From the NCBI GenBank assembly GCA_031388245.1, contig JANNED010000174.1, positions 13,646-77,645 on the forward strand: a stretch of DNA of 64,000 nucleotides. The letters are read 5' to 3'. Positions 53,328 through 61,445 of this stretch are shown here, in pieces. This stretch comes from JANMDU01 sp031388245 (GTDB taxonomy: Bacteria > Pseudomonadota > Gammaproteobacteria > Burkholderiales > Burkholderiaceae_C). The notes under the pieces were generated by a model. That model ran no database searches and was not told the origin of the DNA. It saw only the letters and a program-made list of their open reading frames with translations. The stretch's first letter is position 1; each line of letters opens with the position of its first letter. The translations under genes were made by a program, and so were the position numbers.

Positions 53328-53597
53328 ATGCAAGTCGCAAAATGGGGCAACAGTCTAGGCGTGCGCCTGCCTGTGGCACTGGTGCAAGCGCTGGGGATTT
53401 CCGAGGGCGATGAGCTGGAGGTGCGGCCTGTCAAGAAAAAAGGCAAGACTGCAATGCCCGCCATTGAGATCAGCCGCGAACCTACGAAAAGAGAGCTGAT
53501 CGAATCCATGCGCAAATACCGTGGCTCCTGGCCCGAGGGCTGGAAATTTGACCGCGAAGAGGCCAACTCTCGCACGATAGAAAACACGGCGCCATGA
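53328..53597 (+). CDS. AbrB/MazE-fold antitoxin
   Basis: This is an 89-residue DNA-binding antitoxin. The N-terminal swapped-hairpin motif is MQVAKWGNSLGVRLP followed by ISEGDELEV (residues 1-35). The C-terminal part (residues 50-89, KYRGSWPEGWKFDREEANSR) should wrap the toxin. The start ATG 53328 follows AGGAGA. The stop overlaps the toxin start in an ATGA. Confidence 0.92.
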   Translation: MQVAKWGNSLGVRLPVALVQALGISEGDELEVRPVKKKGKTAMPAIEISREPTKRELIESMRKYRGSWPEGWKFDREEANSRTIENTAP

Positions 53598-54007
53598 GTA
53601 TTTTTTTAGATACCAATGTGTTGGTATATTGGGTGGATCAGCATCCATATGCTGAGCGTGTTGAAGAGTTATTGGAAAGTGATTGCGTGATCAGTGCGCA
53701 GGTGCTCAACGAGTTTGCCAATGTGCTGCGCGGTAAGCGGAAAATGCCTTGGCGAGAGATTGGAAAAATCAGCCTCACGCTGCAAGGCATTTGCAAAGTG
53801 TGTGATCTCACTTTGAGCACCCACAAGCTGGCTGTTTACTTGGGTGAGCGGTATCAGTTCAATATTTTTGATGCGAACATCGTTGCTGCGGCTGCCGGAA
53901 TGCGCTGCGATGTGGTGTATTCAGAAGACATGCAGCATGGCTTGAATGTGAAAATTCCCACGCAGTTTGGCGGCAACTCGCTGTCGATTAAAAATCCGTT
54001 TCTTTGA
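53594..54007 (+). CDS. PIN-domain toxin ribonuclease (VapC-like)
   Basis: This 137-residue endoribonuclease has the acidic PIN site: Asp6 in FLDTNVLVY, Glu in VLNEFANVL, Asp in IFDANIVAAA and Asp in YSEDMQHG. It is coupled to the AbrB-fold antitoxin through ATGA. PIN toxins cut specific tRNAs or rRNA in other systems; the target here is unknown. All acidic residues are intact, so it is probably active. Confidence 0.92.
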   Translation: MSIFLDTNVLVYWVDQHPYAERVEELLESDCVISAQVLNEFANVLRGKRKMPWREIGKISLTLQGICKVCDLTLSTHKLAVYLGERYQFNIFDANIVAAAAGMRCDVVYSEDMQHGLNVKIPTQFGGNSLSIKNPFL

Positions 54008-54019
54008 AGTTTGAAAGCT

Positions 54020-56884
54020 ATGCAAGACAAATACGATCACACCGCGCTAGAGAAATCGGCGCAACAGTACTGGAATGCTGCGGATGCTTACCGCGTTACT
54101 GAGCATGCAAAAGACGCGCAGGGCAATTTAAAGCCCAAATACTATGCCTGCTCCATGCTGCCTTATCCCAGCGGCAAGCTGCACATGGGTCATGTGCGCA
54201 ACTACACCATCAACGACATGCTGGCGCGCCAGTTGCGCATGAAGGGCTTTAACGTGCTCATGCCCATGGGCTGGGATGCGTTTGGCTTGCCCGCTGAGAA
54301 TGCCGCGATGAAGAATGGCGTGCCACCTGCGAAGTGGACGTACAGCAACATCGAGCACATGAAGGACCAGATGCAGGCCATGGGCCTGGCCATTGACTGG
54401 AGCCGCGAGATGGCGGCTTGTGACCCGAGCTACTACAAGTGGAATCAGTGGCTGTTTTTGAAGATGCTGGAAAAAGGCATCGCGTACCGCAAAACGCAAA
54501 TCGTCAATTGGGACCCGGTTGACCAAACCGTGCTGGCCAATGAGCAAGTGATTGATGGAAAAGGCTGGCGCACGGGCGCGACAGTGGAGAAGCGCGAGAT
54601 TCCGGGCTACTACCTGAAGATCACCGATTACGCGCAAGAGCTGCTCGATCACGTGCAGATTGGCAACCCGAATGCCACGCTCACCGGCTGGCCCGACAAA
54701 GTGCGGCTCATGCAAGAGAACTGGCTTGGCAAATCCGAAGGCGTGCGCTTTGCATTTCCACATGAGATCAAGGATGCGCAAGGCAAACTGATTCAAGACG
54801 GCAAGATGTATGTGTTCACCACGCGGGCTGACACGATCATGGGCGTGACCTTTGTGGCCGTTGCGCCCGAGCATCCAATTGCGGTGAGAGCCGGCGAATT
54901 GTCTGCGGAGCTTGCTACCAAAATTGAAGCATTGAAGGCGGGCGGCACGACAGAAGCCGAGCTGGCTGTGAAAGAAAAAGAAGGCGTGACCACGGGCCTC
55001 TTCGTCTCGCATCCGCTCACGGGCGAGCAAGTCGAGGTGTGGGTTGGCAACTATGTGCTCATGAGTTATGGCGATGGCGCTGTCATGGGTGTGCCTGCGC
55101 ATGATGAGCGGGATTTTGCGTTTGCGAAGAAATACAACTTGGGCATTAGGCAGGTAGTTGCCTTGCCCGTTCGGGCTGAGCCTGTCGAAGCCCAAGCGAG
55201 CCCTTCGACTACTTCGACGGAGCTCAGTACAGGCGGCTCAGGGCGAACGGGAGCCTTTTCAACTGACCAATGGCGAGACTGGTACGCCGAGAAAGGCGAA
55301 GGCATTGCCATCAATTCTGGCAAGTACGATGGTCTGACATTCAAAGCTTGTGTGGATGTAGTCGCTGCTGATCTTGCCGCCAAAAACCTCGGCGAGAAAA
55401 AAACCACTTGGCGTCTGCGCGATTGGGGCATCAGCCGTCAGCGCTATTGGGGCACGCCGATTCCGATCGTGCATTGCGCGGAGCATGGCGCGCAGCCTGT
55501 GCCTTACGATCAATTGCCGGTGAAACTGCCTGAAGATTGCATTCCCGATGGCTCGGGCAATCCGTTGGCCAAGCATGAAGGCTTCCACAAGGCGAGTCCA
55601 AGCAGCGACGCGAGCGTCGCGTGCCCCATCTGCGGCAAAGCAGCGCGGCGCGAGACCGACACGATGGATACCTTCGTCGATTCTTCGTGGTATTTCATTC
55701 GCTATTGCCTGCCCGAAGCCGACCAGAAGGCCAGCGCCGCGATGACCAACAGCGCCGTGAACTATTGGATGCCCAAGACGAGTGCGATGGATCAATACAT
55801 CGGCGGCATCGAGCATGCCATCTTGCATTTGCTCTACGCCCGTTTCTGGACGAAAGTCATGCGTGACATGGGCTTGATGCAGGCCGATGAGCCGTTCACC
55901 AAGTTGCTGTGCCAAGGCATGGTGCTCAACCACATTTACTCGCGGCGAACCGCCAAAGGTGGCAAAGACTATTTCTGGCCGCAGGATGTGGAACATGTGC
56001 ACGATGAGGCGGGCAAGATCACGGGCGCTAAGCTCAAAGTGGCGGTAGATTACGCCAGCGAGCCATTGGCCGCAGGCACGCTGATCGACTACGAAGGCGT
56101 GGGCACGATGAGCAAGTCCAAAAACAATGGCATCGACCCGCAAGAGCTGATCGACAAATACGGCGCAGACACCGCCCGCCTGTACACCATGTTTACCGCG
56201 CCGCCCGAGGCCACGCTGGAGTGGAACGATGGCGCGGTAGAAGGTAGTTATCGTTTCCTGCGCCGCGTATGGGGCTTTGGCAGTAAATTAAATGCTATTA
56301 AATCAATAGCAGTTGGCGCAGATTTTATGCCGGCTAATTGCTCATTTGATGCTAAAAACCTAAGTAAAACTGCCAAAGCACTGCGCCTTGAGATCCACAG
56401 TGTGCTCAAGCAAGTGAGCTACGACTACGAGCGCATGCAGTACAACACCGTGGTCTCTGGCGCGATGAAATTACTCAATGCATTGGAGGCGTTTAAGCCA
56501 GCAGAAGGCACGCAAATGGCTGCCAGCAGCGACATGGCGGTGCTGGTGGAAGGTTTTGGTATTTTGCTGCGCGTGCTCTATCCCGCGACCCCGCACTTGA
56601 CGCATTCCTTGTGGCAACAGCTGGGCTACTCAGTAGCTCATGGCGACTTGCTCGATGCGTCTTGGCCGCAAGTCGATCTGGAGGCGCTCAAGCAGGATGA
56701 AATCGAGTTGATGCTGCAAATCAGCGGCAAGCTGCGCGGCTCCATCCTCGTGCCAGCGGGCGCAAGCAAAGAGCAGATTGAAGCAGCGGCGCAGGCCAGC
56801 GAGGCTTGTGTGAAGGCCGCCGCAGGCGCTGCACCGAAGAAAATCATCATCGTGCCGGGCCGTTTGGTTAACATCGTGCTGTGA
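54020..56884 (+). CDS. leuS: leucyl-tRNA synthetase with repeat-derived insertions
   Basis: This is a 954-residue class I synthetase. The HIGH-type motif is PYPSGKLHMGHVRNYT and the KMSKS-type is GTMSKSKNNG. The editing domain has VMGVPAHDERDFAFAKKY. E. coli LeuRS has 860 residues. Residues 383-411 are coded by an 86-nt REP-type inverted repeat within the editing domain, after the conserved Asp loop. Residues 759-772 are coded by a 41-nt repeat in the anticodon-binding domain. Both keep the frame. ATG 54020 is used, since the codon at 54011 is a weak TTG. The gene must be functional because no second copy is seen in this window. Confidence 0.96.
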   Translation: MQDKYDHTALEKSAQQYWNAADAYRVTEHAKDAQGNLKPKYYACSMLPYPSGKLHMGHVRNYTINDMLARQLRMKGFNVLMPMGWDAFGLPAENAAMKNGVPPAKWTYSNIEHMKDQMQAMGLAIDWSREMAACDPSYYKWNQWLFLKMLEKGIAYRKTQIVNWDPVDQTVLANEQVIDGKGWRTGATVEKREIPGYYLKITDYAQELLDHVQIGNPNATLTGWPDKVRLMQENWLGKSEGVRFAFPHEIKDAQGKLIQDGKMYVFTTRADTIMGVTFVAVAPEHPIAVRAGELSAELATKIEALKAGGTTEAELAVKEKEGVTTGLFVSHPLTGEQVEVWVGNYVLMSYGDGAVMGVPAHDERDFAFAKKYNLGIRQVVALPVRAEPVEAQASPSTTSTELSTGGSGRTGAFSTDQWRDWYAEKGEGIAINSGKYDGLTFKACVDVVAADLAAKNLGEKKTTWRLRDWGISRQRYWGTPIPIVHCAEHGAQPVPYDQLPVKLPEDCIPDGSGNPLAKHEGFHKASPSSDASVACPICGKAARRETDTMDTFVDSSWYFIRYCLPEADQKASAAMTNSAVNYWMPKTSAMDQYIGGIEHAILHLLYARFWTKVMRDMGLMQADEPFTKLLCQGMVLNHIYSRRTAKGGKDYFWPQDVEHVHDEAGKITGAKLKVAVDYASEPLAAGTLIDYEGVGTMSKSKNNGIDPQELIDKYGADTARLYTMFTAPPEATLEWNDGAVEGSYRFLRRVWGFGSKLNAIKSIAVGADFMPANCSFDAKNLSKTAKALRLEIHSVLKQVSYDYERMQYNTVVSGAMKLLNALEAFKPAEGTQMAASSDMAVLVEGFGILLRVLYPATPHLTHSLWQQLGYSVAHGDLLDASWPQVDLEALKQDEIELMLQISGKLRGSILVPAGASKEQIEAAAQASEACVKAAAGAAPKKIIIVPGRLVNIVL
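55166..55251 (+). repeat. 86-nt REP-type inverted repeat inside leuS
   Basis: CCCGTTCG and CTGAGCC at the left mirror GGCTCAG and CGAACGGG at the right, with TTCGACTA..TTCGACGGA inside. The sequence is the GTTCGGGCTGAGCCTGTCGA repeat I know from many proteobacterial genomes, where it often lies in intergenic positions. Here it is in frame in leuS as RAEPVEAQ...GGSGRTGAF. Confidence 0.88.
56294..56334 (+). repeat. 41-nt hairpin/GCCGGC repeat, copy 10, inside leuS
   Basis: The hairpin 56294-56310 has perfect 6-bp arms GCTATT and AATAGC, and GCCGGC is at 56329-56334. It is sense and in frame 0 of leuS (AIKSIAVGADFMPA), the same frame as the copy in chpA. Confidence 0.9.
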
Positions 56885-57411
56885 ACACCATGACAACTCC
56901 GCTCAACTCACGTCGCTTGGGCTTAGCTGCGGGCTCAGCATCCTTGCTTGCCATGGGCTTGTCCGCCTGCGGCTTTCAGCTGCGCCAAGCGCCGAATTTA
57001 CCGTTCACCACGATGTATGCGGGCTTCGCTGAGAGCTCCAGCCTCGGCCAAGAGCTGCGCCGCTCGCTAGAAGCCAATGGCGTGCGCGTGATCACCGACA
57101 ACCGCCAGCTCGATGCGGCTCAAGTGATTTTGGAGATCTTGCAAGATCAGCGCGAGAAAACCGTGGTGGGCGTGAGCTCATCGGGGCAAGTGCGCGAGTT
57201 TCAGCTGCGCGTGCGCTTTAAGTTTCGTCTGCGCGAGAAGGGCGGTAAAGAACTCATCCCCGAGACAGAACTGCTCCAGCAGCGCGATATCAGCTTCAAT
57301 GAAAGCGGTGCGCTAGCCAAAGAATCAGAAGAGGCCATTCTTTATCGCAGCATGCAAAGTGATGTGGTGCAGCAGGCGCTGCGCAGGCTTTCTACCGTGA
57401 AGTCGCTTTAA
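56881..57411 (+). CDS. lptE: LPS assembly lipoprotein LptE
   Basis: This is a lipoprotein of about 173-176 residues partnering LptD in the outer membrane. The lipobox is GLSACGFQL. The segment CGFQLRQAPNLPFTTMY is typical of LptE. Start is either GTG 56881, overlapping the leuS stop, or ATG 56890; the latter gives a normal signal peptide with Cys27. In related genomes holA follows, but here a convergent metW follows after 15 bases. Confidence 0.9.
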   Translation: MNTMTTPLNSRRLGLAAGSASLLAMGLSACGFQLRQAPNLPFTTMYAGFAESSSLGQELRRSLEANGVRVITDNRQLDAAQVILEILQDQREKTVVGVSSSGQVREFQLRVRFKFRLREKGGKELIPETELLQQRDISFNESGALAKESEEAILYRSMQSDVVQQALRRLSTVKSL

Positions 57412-57426
57412 AGCAAACCGAACAAG

Positions 57427-58008
57427 TTAACGCTTGAATGCAAAAACAGCCATGCTGGCACGTGCGTTCGCCGCAAAACGCACTTCTTTGGCATCTTGCC
57501 AGCCGAAAGCATCTTGGATTTGCAAGCCATTTTTTTTTGCGAGTTGCTCGAAATCTTTGAACGTGCCGACACGAATGTTCGGCGTGTTGTACCACTGATA
57601 CGGCAGAGTTTTCGTCACTGGCATTTGGCCTTGTAATACCTGCAGGCGATTGGGCCAATGCGCGAAATTGGGGAAGGCAACAATGCCCAGTTGGCCAACA
57701 CGCGCCGTCTCGCGCAGCATGGTTTCGGCATTGCGCAAGTGTTGCAGCGTGTCGATTTGCAGCACCACATCAAAGCTTTTGTCGCGGAACATCGAAAGAC
57801 CAGCATCCAAGTTGGCCTGAATCACATTCACGCCGCGCTGGATACACGCATGCACACCTTCATCGCTGAGCTCCACGCCATAACCAGTACAGCCGCGCAC
57901 TTGCTTCAAGTGCGCGAGCAATGCACCATCGCCACAACCCAAATCGAGCACATGCGCACTGTGTGGGATCATCTGCGCAATGCGCTGATGCAAGGCTAAA
58001 TTGCTCAT
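57427..58008 (-). CDS. metW: methionine biosynthesis protein MetW
   Basis: This is a 193-residue SAM-methyltransferase-fold protein. Motif I is VLDLGCGDGALLAHL and a later LQIDTLQHLRNAE matches MetW. It is paired with metX in many bacteria and needed for homoserine acylation; its own catalysis is unclear. The ATG overlaps the metX stop by ATGA, so expression is governed by the metX riboswitch. Confidence 0.93.
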   Translation of the reverse strand: MSNLALHQRIAQMIPHSAHVLDLGCGDGALLAHLKQVRGCTGYGVELSDEGVHACIQRGVNVIQANLDAGLSMFRDKSFDVVLQIDTLQHLRNAETMLRETARVGQLGIVAFPNFAHWPNRLQVLQGQMPVTKTLPYQWYNTPNIRVGTFKDFEQLAKKNGLQIQDAFGWQDAKEVRFAANARASMAVFAFKR

Positions 58009-59195
58009 TGCCCGGCCTCCATGCTTTGCCAAACGCTCTCAAAATAGGAGCGAACAGCGCTTAAATAGCGTCGGTCATCTAGCAAAAAGGCATCATGGCC
58101 GTGCGGCGCATCAATCTCGCAGTAGCTCACATCTCGGCCGTTGTCGAGCAGGGCGCGCACGATTTCTCTGGAGCGGGCCGGCGAGAAGCGCCAATCGGTG
58201 GTGAAGCTGATAAGCAGAAATTTAGCGGTGGCCTCGGCCAGTGCGGCGCTTAAATTACCGCCGAATTTCTTGGCGGGGTCAAAATAATCCAAGGCGCGAG
58301 TGATCAGCAAATACGTGTTGGCATCAAAGTATTCGGCGAACTTGTCGCCTTGGTAACGCAAGTAGCTTTCGATCTGGAATTCCACATCTTGCGTGGAGTA
58401 TTTCAGGTCAACACCGTCGCTGCGTGGCGACGAGCCGCCTGCAGCCGCCCGCATCACCTCGGGGAGCGTGGGAGCCTGTAGCCGTCTTCCGAATTTTTCG
58501 TTCATCACGTCATCAGAGAGGTACGTGATGTGCCCAATCATGCGTGCAATGCGCAAGCCGCGCTTCGGGATCACGCCATGCCGATAAAAATGGCCGCCAT
58601 GAAAATCAGGGTCGGTGGCAATCGCGCGGCGCGCGACTTCATTGAAGGCGATATTTTCCGCATTCAGATTTGGCGCACTCGCTACCACCACCGCATGCGT
58701 GATGCGCTGCGGGTATTGCAATGTCCAAGAAAGGGCCTGCATGCCGCCTAAGCTGCCACCCATCACGACGAGCTTTTCAATCCCCAGCGCATCCAGCAGT
58801 CGCGCTTGTGCATTGACCCAATCTTCCACGGTCACCAGCGGAAAATCCGCGCCATACACTTCACCTGTGTCAGGGTCTTTGTGCATCGGGCCCGTCGAGC
58901 CAAAGCATGAGCCGATGTTGTTCACGCCGATCACAAAAAATCGATTCGTGTCCACAGGCTTGCCCGGGCCAATCATGGTGTCCCACCAGCCTTCAGACTT
59001 TTCTTGGCCTGCGTAGCTGCCTGCCACATGGTGCGAAGCGTTGAGCGCATGGCAAATCAGCACGGCGTTGCTTTTGTCCGTGTTGAGCTGGCCATAGGTC
59101 TCATAAGCGAGCGTATAGCCGCGAATGCTCGCGCCGCTTTGCAGTGGCAGAGCGGCCTCGAAATGCATCAACTGTGGTGTGGCGATCAGACTCAT
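58005..59195 (-). CDS. metX: homoserine O-acyltransferase MetX
   Basis: This is a 396-residue alpha/beta hydrolase-fold acyltransferase that activates homoserine for methionine synthesis. It has the nucleophile elbow VMGGSLGGMQAL and the Asp/His end DAPHGHDAFLLD. Family members in betaproteobacteria may use succinyl-CoA rather than acetyl-CoA; sequence alone does not decide here. The ATG is seven bases after an intrinsic terminator and SAM-II type leader. Confidence 0.95.
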   Translation of the reverse strand: MSLIATPQLMHFEAALPLQSGASIRGYTLAYETYGQLNTDKSNAVLICHALNASHHVAGSYAGQEKSEGWWDTMIGPGKPVDTNRFFVIGVNNIGSCFGSTGPMHKDPDTGEVYGADFPLVTVEDWVNAQARLLDALGIEKLVVMGGSLGGMQALSWTLQYPQRITHAVVVASAPNLNAENIAFNEVARRAIATDPDFHGGHFYRHGVIPKRGLRIARMIGHITYLSDDVMNEKFGRRLQAPTLPEVMRAAAGGSSPRSDGVDLKYSTQDVEFQIESYLRYQGDKFAEYFDANTYLLITRALDYFDPAKKFGGNLSAALAEATAKFLLISFTTDWRFSPARSREIVRALLDNGRDVSYCEIDAPHGHDAFLLDDRRYLSAVRSYFESVWQSMEAGQ

Positions 59196-59201
59196 AGCAA
59201 C

Positions 59202-59234
59202 AAAAAACCCGGTTCGCTAAATGCGAGACCGGGT
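59202..59234 (-). terminator. riboswitch expression-platform terminator before metX
   Basis: On the minus strand, ACCCGGT and ACCGGGT arms (59228-59234 and 59207-59213) enclose a 14-base loop and are followed by six T. The run ends six bases before the metX start, so it is an attenuator and not the end of an operon. Confidence 0.85.
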
Positions 59235-59292
59235 GCTGGTCCGTATTTAGCAGTATTTTTAAAGCGCCCGCAAGCTGGTGTCAAATCGGCGC
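59235..59292 (-). ncRNA. SAM-II (SAM-alpha) riboswitch aptamer
   Basis: On the minus strand the leader has, in order, GCGC, CGATTTGA, CTTGC, GCGC, TTTAAA, and GCTAAATACGG. The GCGC pair forms P1, and the conserved GATTTGA, TTTAAA and GCTAAA are the loop and triplex bases of the SAM-II pseudoknot. It lies between the stop of the ligase gene and the metX terminator. Bound SAM should hold metX-metW off. Confidence 0.88.
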
Positions 59293-59306
59293 TGAAAAGG
59301 AGTATA

Positions 59307-60791
59307 TCAAGTCTCTTGCTGGCGAGACAGCTGCATCAAAAGCTCCGCCTTTTGCACTTTTCCCAACGCTGTTTTGGGCAGAGCCGGCAAAAAACACCAT
59401 TCACGTGGGAGCTTGTAGCGAGCCAGTTGATTGCTGAGAATTTGGCTCAAATGTTGTTGCATCTGGGCTTGATTTGCTTGTGGCGCAAGCACCACGCAAG
59501 CAACAACCGCTTCACCCCATCGCGCGTCTGGCAGGCCAATCACCGCGCATTCGACCACGCTTGGCTGTGCGCAAAGCAAATTTTCAATCTCCGCAGGATA
59601 AATATTTTCACCGCCAGAGATCAGCATATCTTTCTTGCGGCCAACCACCCAGTAGCTGCCATCTTCATCGCGCCGCGCCAGATCGCCGGTATGAAACCAG
59701 CCACCCTCATCTTTCAAAGGCAGATCAGGCCAATAGCGCTCGGCGACATTGGGCGCACGAATGCAAATTTCGCCCACGCCTTGGTTCGCGTCCATCAGCT
59801 TCACCTGCACCTCAGCATGTGCCGGCCAGCCACAGCTGGCCACGTGCGTGGTTGCATGCGCGGGTGGCAGACTGATTGAGAACGGCCCCGTTTCGGTGCT
59901 GCCATACACATTGCACACCGGGATGCCGCGCGCATGAAACGCTTCGATCAAATTCACAGGCAACACCGATGAGCCTGCCCAGATCGCTCGCAAGCTGCTC
60001 AAATCTGTGCTCGCCCAATCGGGATGCTCGATCAAAGCACGCATTGTGGCGGGCACTTGCAAGCTGAGTGTGGGGCGCTCTTGGGCAAAGCATTTCAATG
60101 CTGCGCTGGCATCAAACTTTGCAGCTAAGCTGACGCATGCGCCCGCTGCGAGTGCAGGCAAAGTTTGGATGCACAAGCCGCCCACATGAAAGAGCGGCAG
60201 CATGGTCGCTACTAAATCAGTAGCGCACAAGGCAGCATTTGTGCTGGCAATCGCTATGTTTGCGCATAAATTGCGCTGTGTGTGCACAGCAGCGCGTGGC
60301 AGGCCCGTGGTGCCCGAGGTGTACACCAGCAAGGCGGCATCGTCTGCATGGCCAAGCGGTATGTTGGGCTTGGGCAGCAGCTCACCGCGCTGCAGCAAAT
60401 CTGGCAGATTACCCAAAGTGATGCTGCGGTTTGCACCTAAGCCTTTCGCCATTTGAGCAAAAGCCGCATCATGCAACAGCAAGCTCGGCTGTGCATCGGC
60501 CAAGATGCGCTCCAACTCAGGCGCAGCCAGTCGGTAGTTGAGTGGCATCGCAATGGCACCCTGTCTCGCGCAAGCAAACATCAGCGCGATTTGCAAAGGA
60601 TGGTTGAAGCCCATCCAAGCCACGCGCTCACCGCGCTGGATGCCTTGGCTCAGCAAAGCCGCAGAGATAGCCTGCACCTGCATTGCCAACTGCGCGTAGC
60701 TCGTCTCTTGCCCCTCGAAGCGCAGCGCCGGCGCATGGCCGCGCTGTAGAGCCTGAGTCTGCAAGATATGCCAAAGCGTTGTGGTTTGCAT
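59307..60791 (-). CDS. class I adenylate-forming acyl-CoA ligase
   Basis: This 494-residue ligase has the P-loop LVYTSGTTGLPRAAVHTQRN (20 residues; Lys of the usual GKPKG replaced), YGSTETGPFSIS, TGDLARRDEDG, GRKKDMLISGGENIYPAEIE in the C-terminal hinge, and KTALGKVQKAEL with the catalytic Lys. The substrate may be a medium- or long-chain or aromatic acid. Residues 182-195 are coded by an antisense 41-nt repeat. It ends only 15 bases before the metX riboswitch. Confidence 0.9.
   Translation of the reverse strand: MQTTTLWHILQTQALQRGHAPALRFEGQETSYAQLAMQVQAISAALLSQGIQRGERVAWMGFNHPLQIALMFACARQGAIAMPLNYRLAAPELERILADAQPSLLLHDAAFAQMAKGLGANRSITLGNLPDLLQRGELLPKPNIPLGHADDAALLVYTSGTTGLPRAAVHTQRNLCANIAIASTNAALCATDLVATMLPLFHVGGLCIQTLPALAAGACVSLAAKFDASAALKCFAQERPTLSLQVPATMRALIEHPDWASTDLSSLRAIWAGSSVLPVNLIEAFHARGIPVCNVYGSTETGPFSISLPPAHATTHVASCGWPAHAEVQVKLMDANQGVGEICIRAPNVAERYWPDLPLKDEGGWFHTGDLARRDEDGSYWVVGRKKDMLISGGENIYPAEIENLLCAQPSVVECAVIGLPDARWGEAVVACVVLAPQANQAQMQQHLSQILSNQLARYKLPREWCFLPALPKTALGKVQKAELLMQLSRQQET
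60208..60248 (+). repeat. 41-nt hairpin/GCTGGC repeat, copy 11, inside the acyl-CoA ligase gene
   Basis: The hairpin 60208-60224 has perfect arms GCTACT and AGTAGC, a base-pair change from the GCTATT/AATAGC form. The tail ends GCTGGC at 60243-60248. It is antisense to the host gene, which reads ASTNAALCATDLVA. Confidence 0.83.
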
Positions 60792-60872
60792 TTACCTAAC
60801 TTTACCGCGCATCCACTGTTGCTTTGCACGGTTGGCGCAAAGTAGGGCTTATCCCATTTCTAAGGAGTTTTG

Positions 60873-61394
60873 ATGTCGGATATTTCTTCAACCCACACCC
60901 ACACCCACAGCAGCGGCAAGCGCCGCACCTTTCACGCGATTGCCGCAGTAGCCACGCTAGGCTTTCTTGGCAAAGCTGTCGCACAAGGCATGCCAGGCCG
61001 TGGCGATCCCGCGGCGATGGCCGAGCGCCGCGTGGATCATCTGATCAAGCTCGTGGGCGGCACCCCTGAGCAAAAAACCAAACTGCTCGTGCTCGCCCAA
61101 GCCGCCATGACCGACATGAAACCTCTGCGTGAGCAGCTCATGGCCGCTCGCCAGCGCGGCATGGCATTGCTCGCTGCTGCCAGCATTGATCGCGGCGCGA
61201 TAGACAAACTGCGCGGGGAATCCGTGCAACTCATGGATGGCATCAGCCGACGCATGAGCGCTCACATGATGGACGCTGCCGAGGTGCTCACGCCTGCGCA
61301 GCGCCAGATTGCCGCCGACAAAATGAAGCAACGAGGCGAAGGCCGGGGTGGTCATCGGGGTGAGCACGGCCATGGCGGTGGCTGGTTTCGCTGA
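60873..61394 (+). CDS. Spy/CpxP-like LTXXQ periplasmic protein with His-rich ends
   Basis: This is a 173-residue protein. The N-terminus has a HTHTHSSGKRR run, then a twin-arginine-like signal KRRTFHAIAAVATLGFLGKA ending VAQG. The mature part is helical with VDHLIKLVGGTPEQKTKLL and the LTXXQ-type LTPAQRQI. The C-terminus is Gly/His/Arg-rich (HRGEHGHGGG). Spy-family proteins are periplasmic chaperones or metal-stress proteins. ATG 60873 follows AAGGAG. The His-rich ends could bind metal, by inference. Confidence 0.82.
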   Translation: MSDISSTHTHTHSSGKRRTFHAIAAVATLGFLGKAVAQGMPGRGDPAAMAERRVDHLIKLVGGTPEQKTKLLVLAQAAMTDMKPLREQLMAARQRGMALLAAASIDRGAIDKLRGESVQLMDGISRRMSAHMMDAAEVLTPAQRQIAADKMKQRGEGRGGHRGEHGHGGGWFR

Positions 61395-61445
61395 GGCAAG
61401 GCGCAAGAACGATGCGGCGCGTTGAATCCAGTGATCACATTGTTC

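Noticed and set aside
55166..55251. leuS as a pseudogene or assembly artefact because of the insertion.
   Set aside because: The inserted length keeps the frame, both catalytic motifs are present and the protein runs to a normal end.
54128..56143. Long open frames on the minus strand opposite leuS (355 and 294 codons).
   Set aside because: They mirror the codon bias of leuS, have no family motifs or ribosome sites and cover conserved LeuRS motifs.
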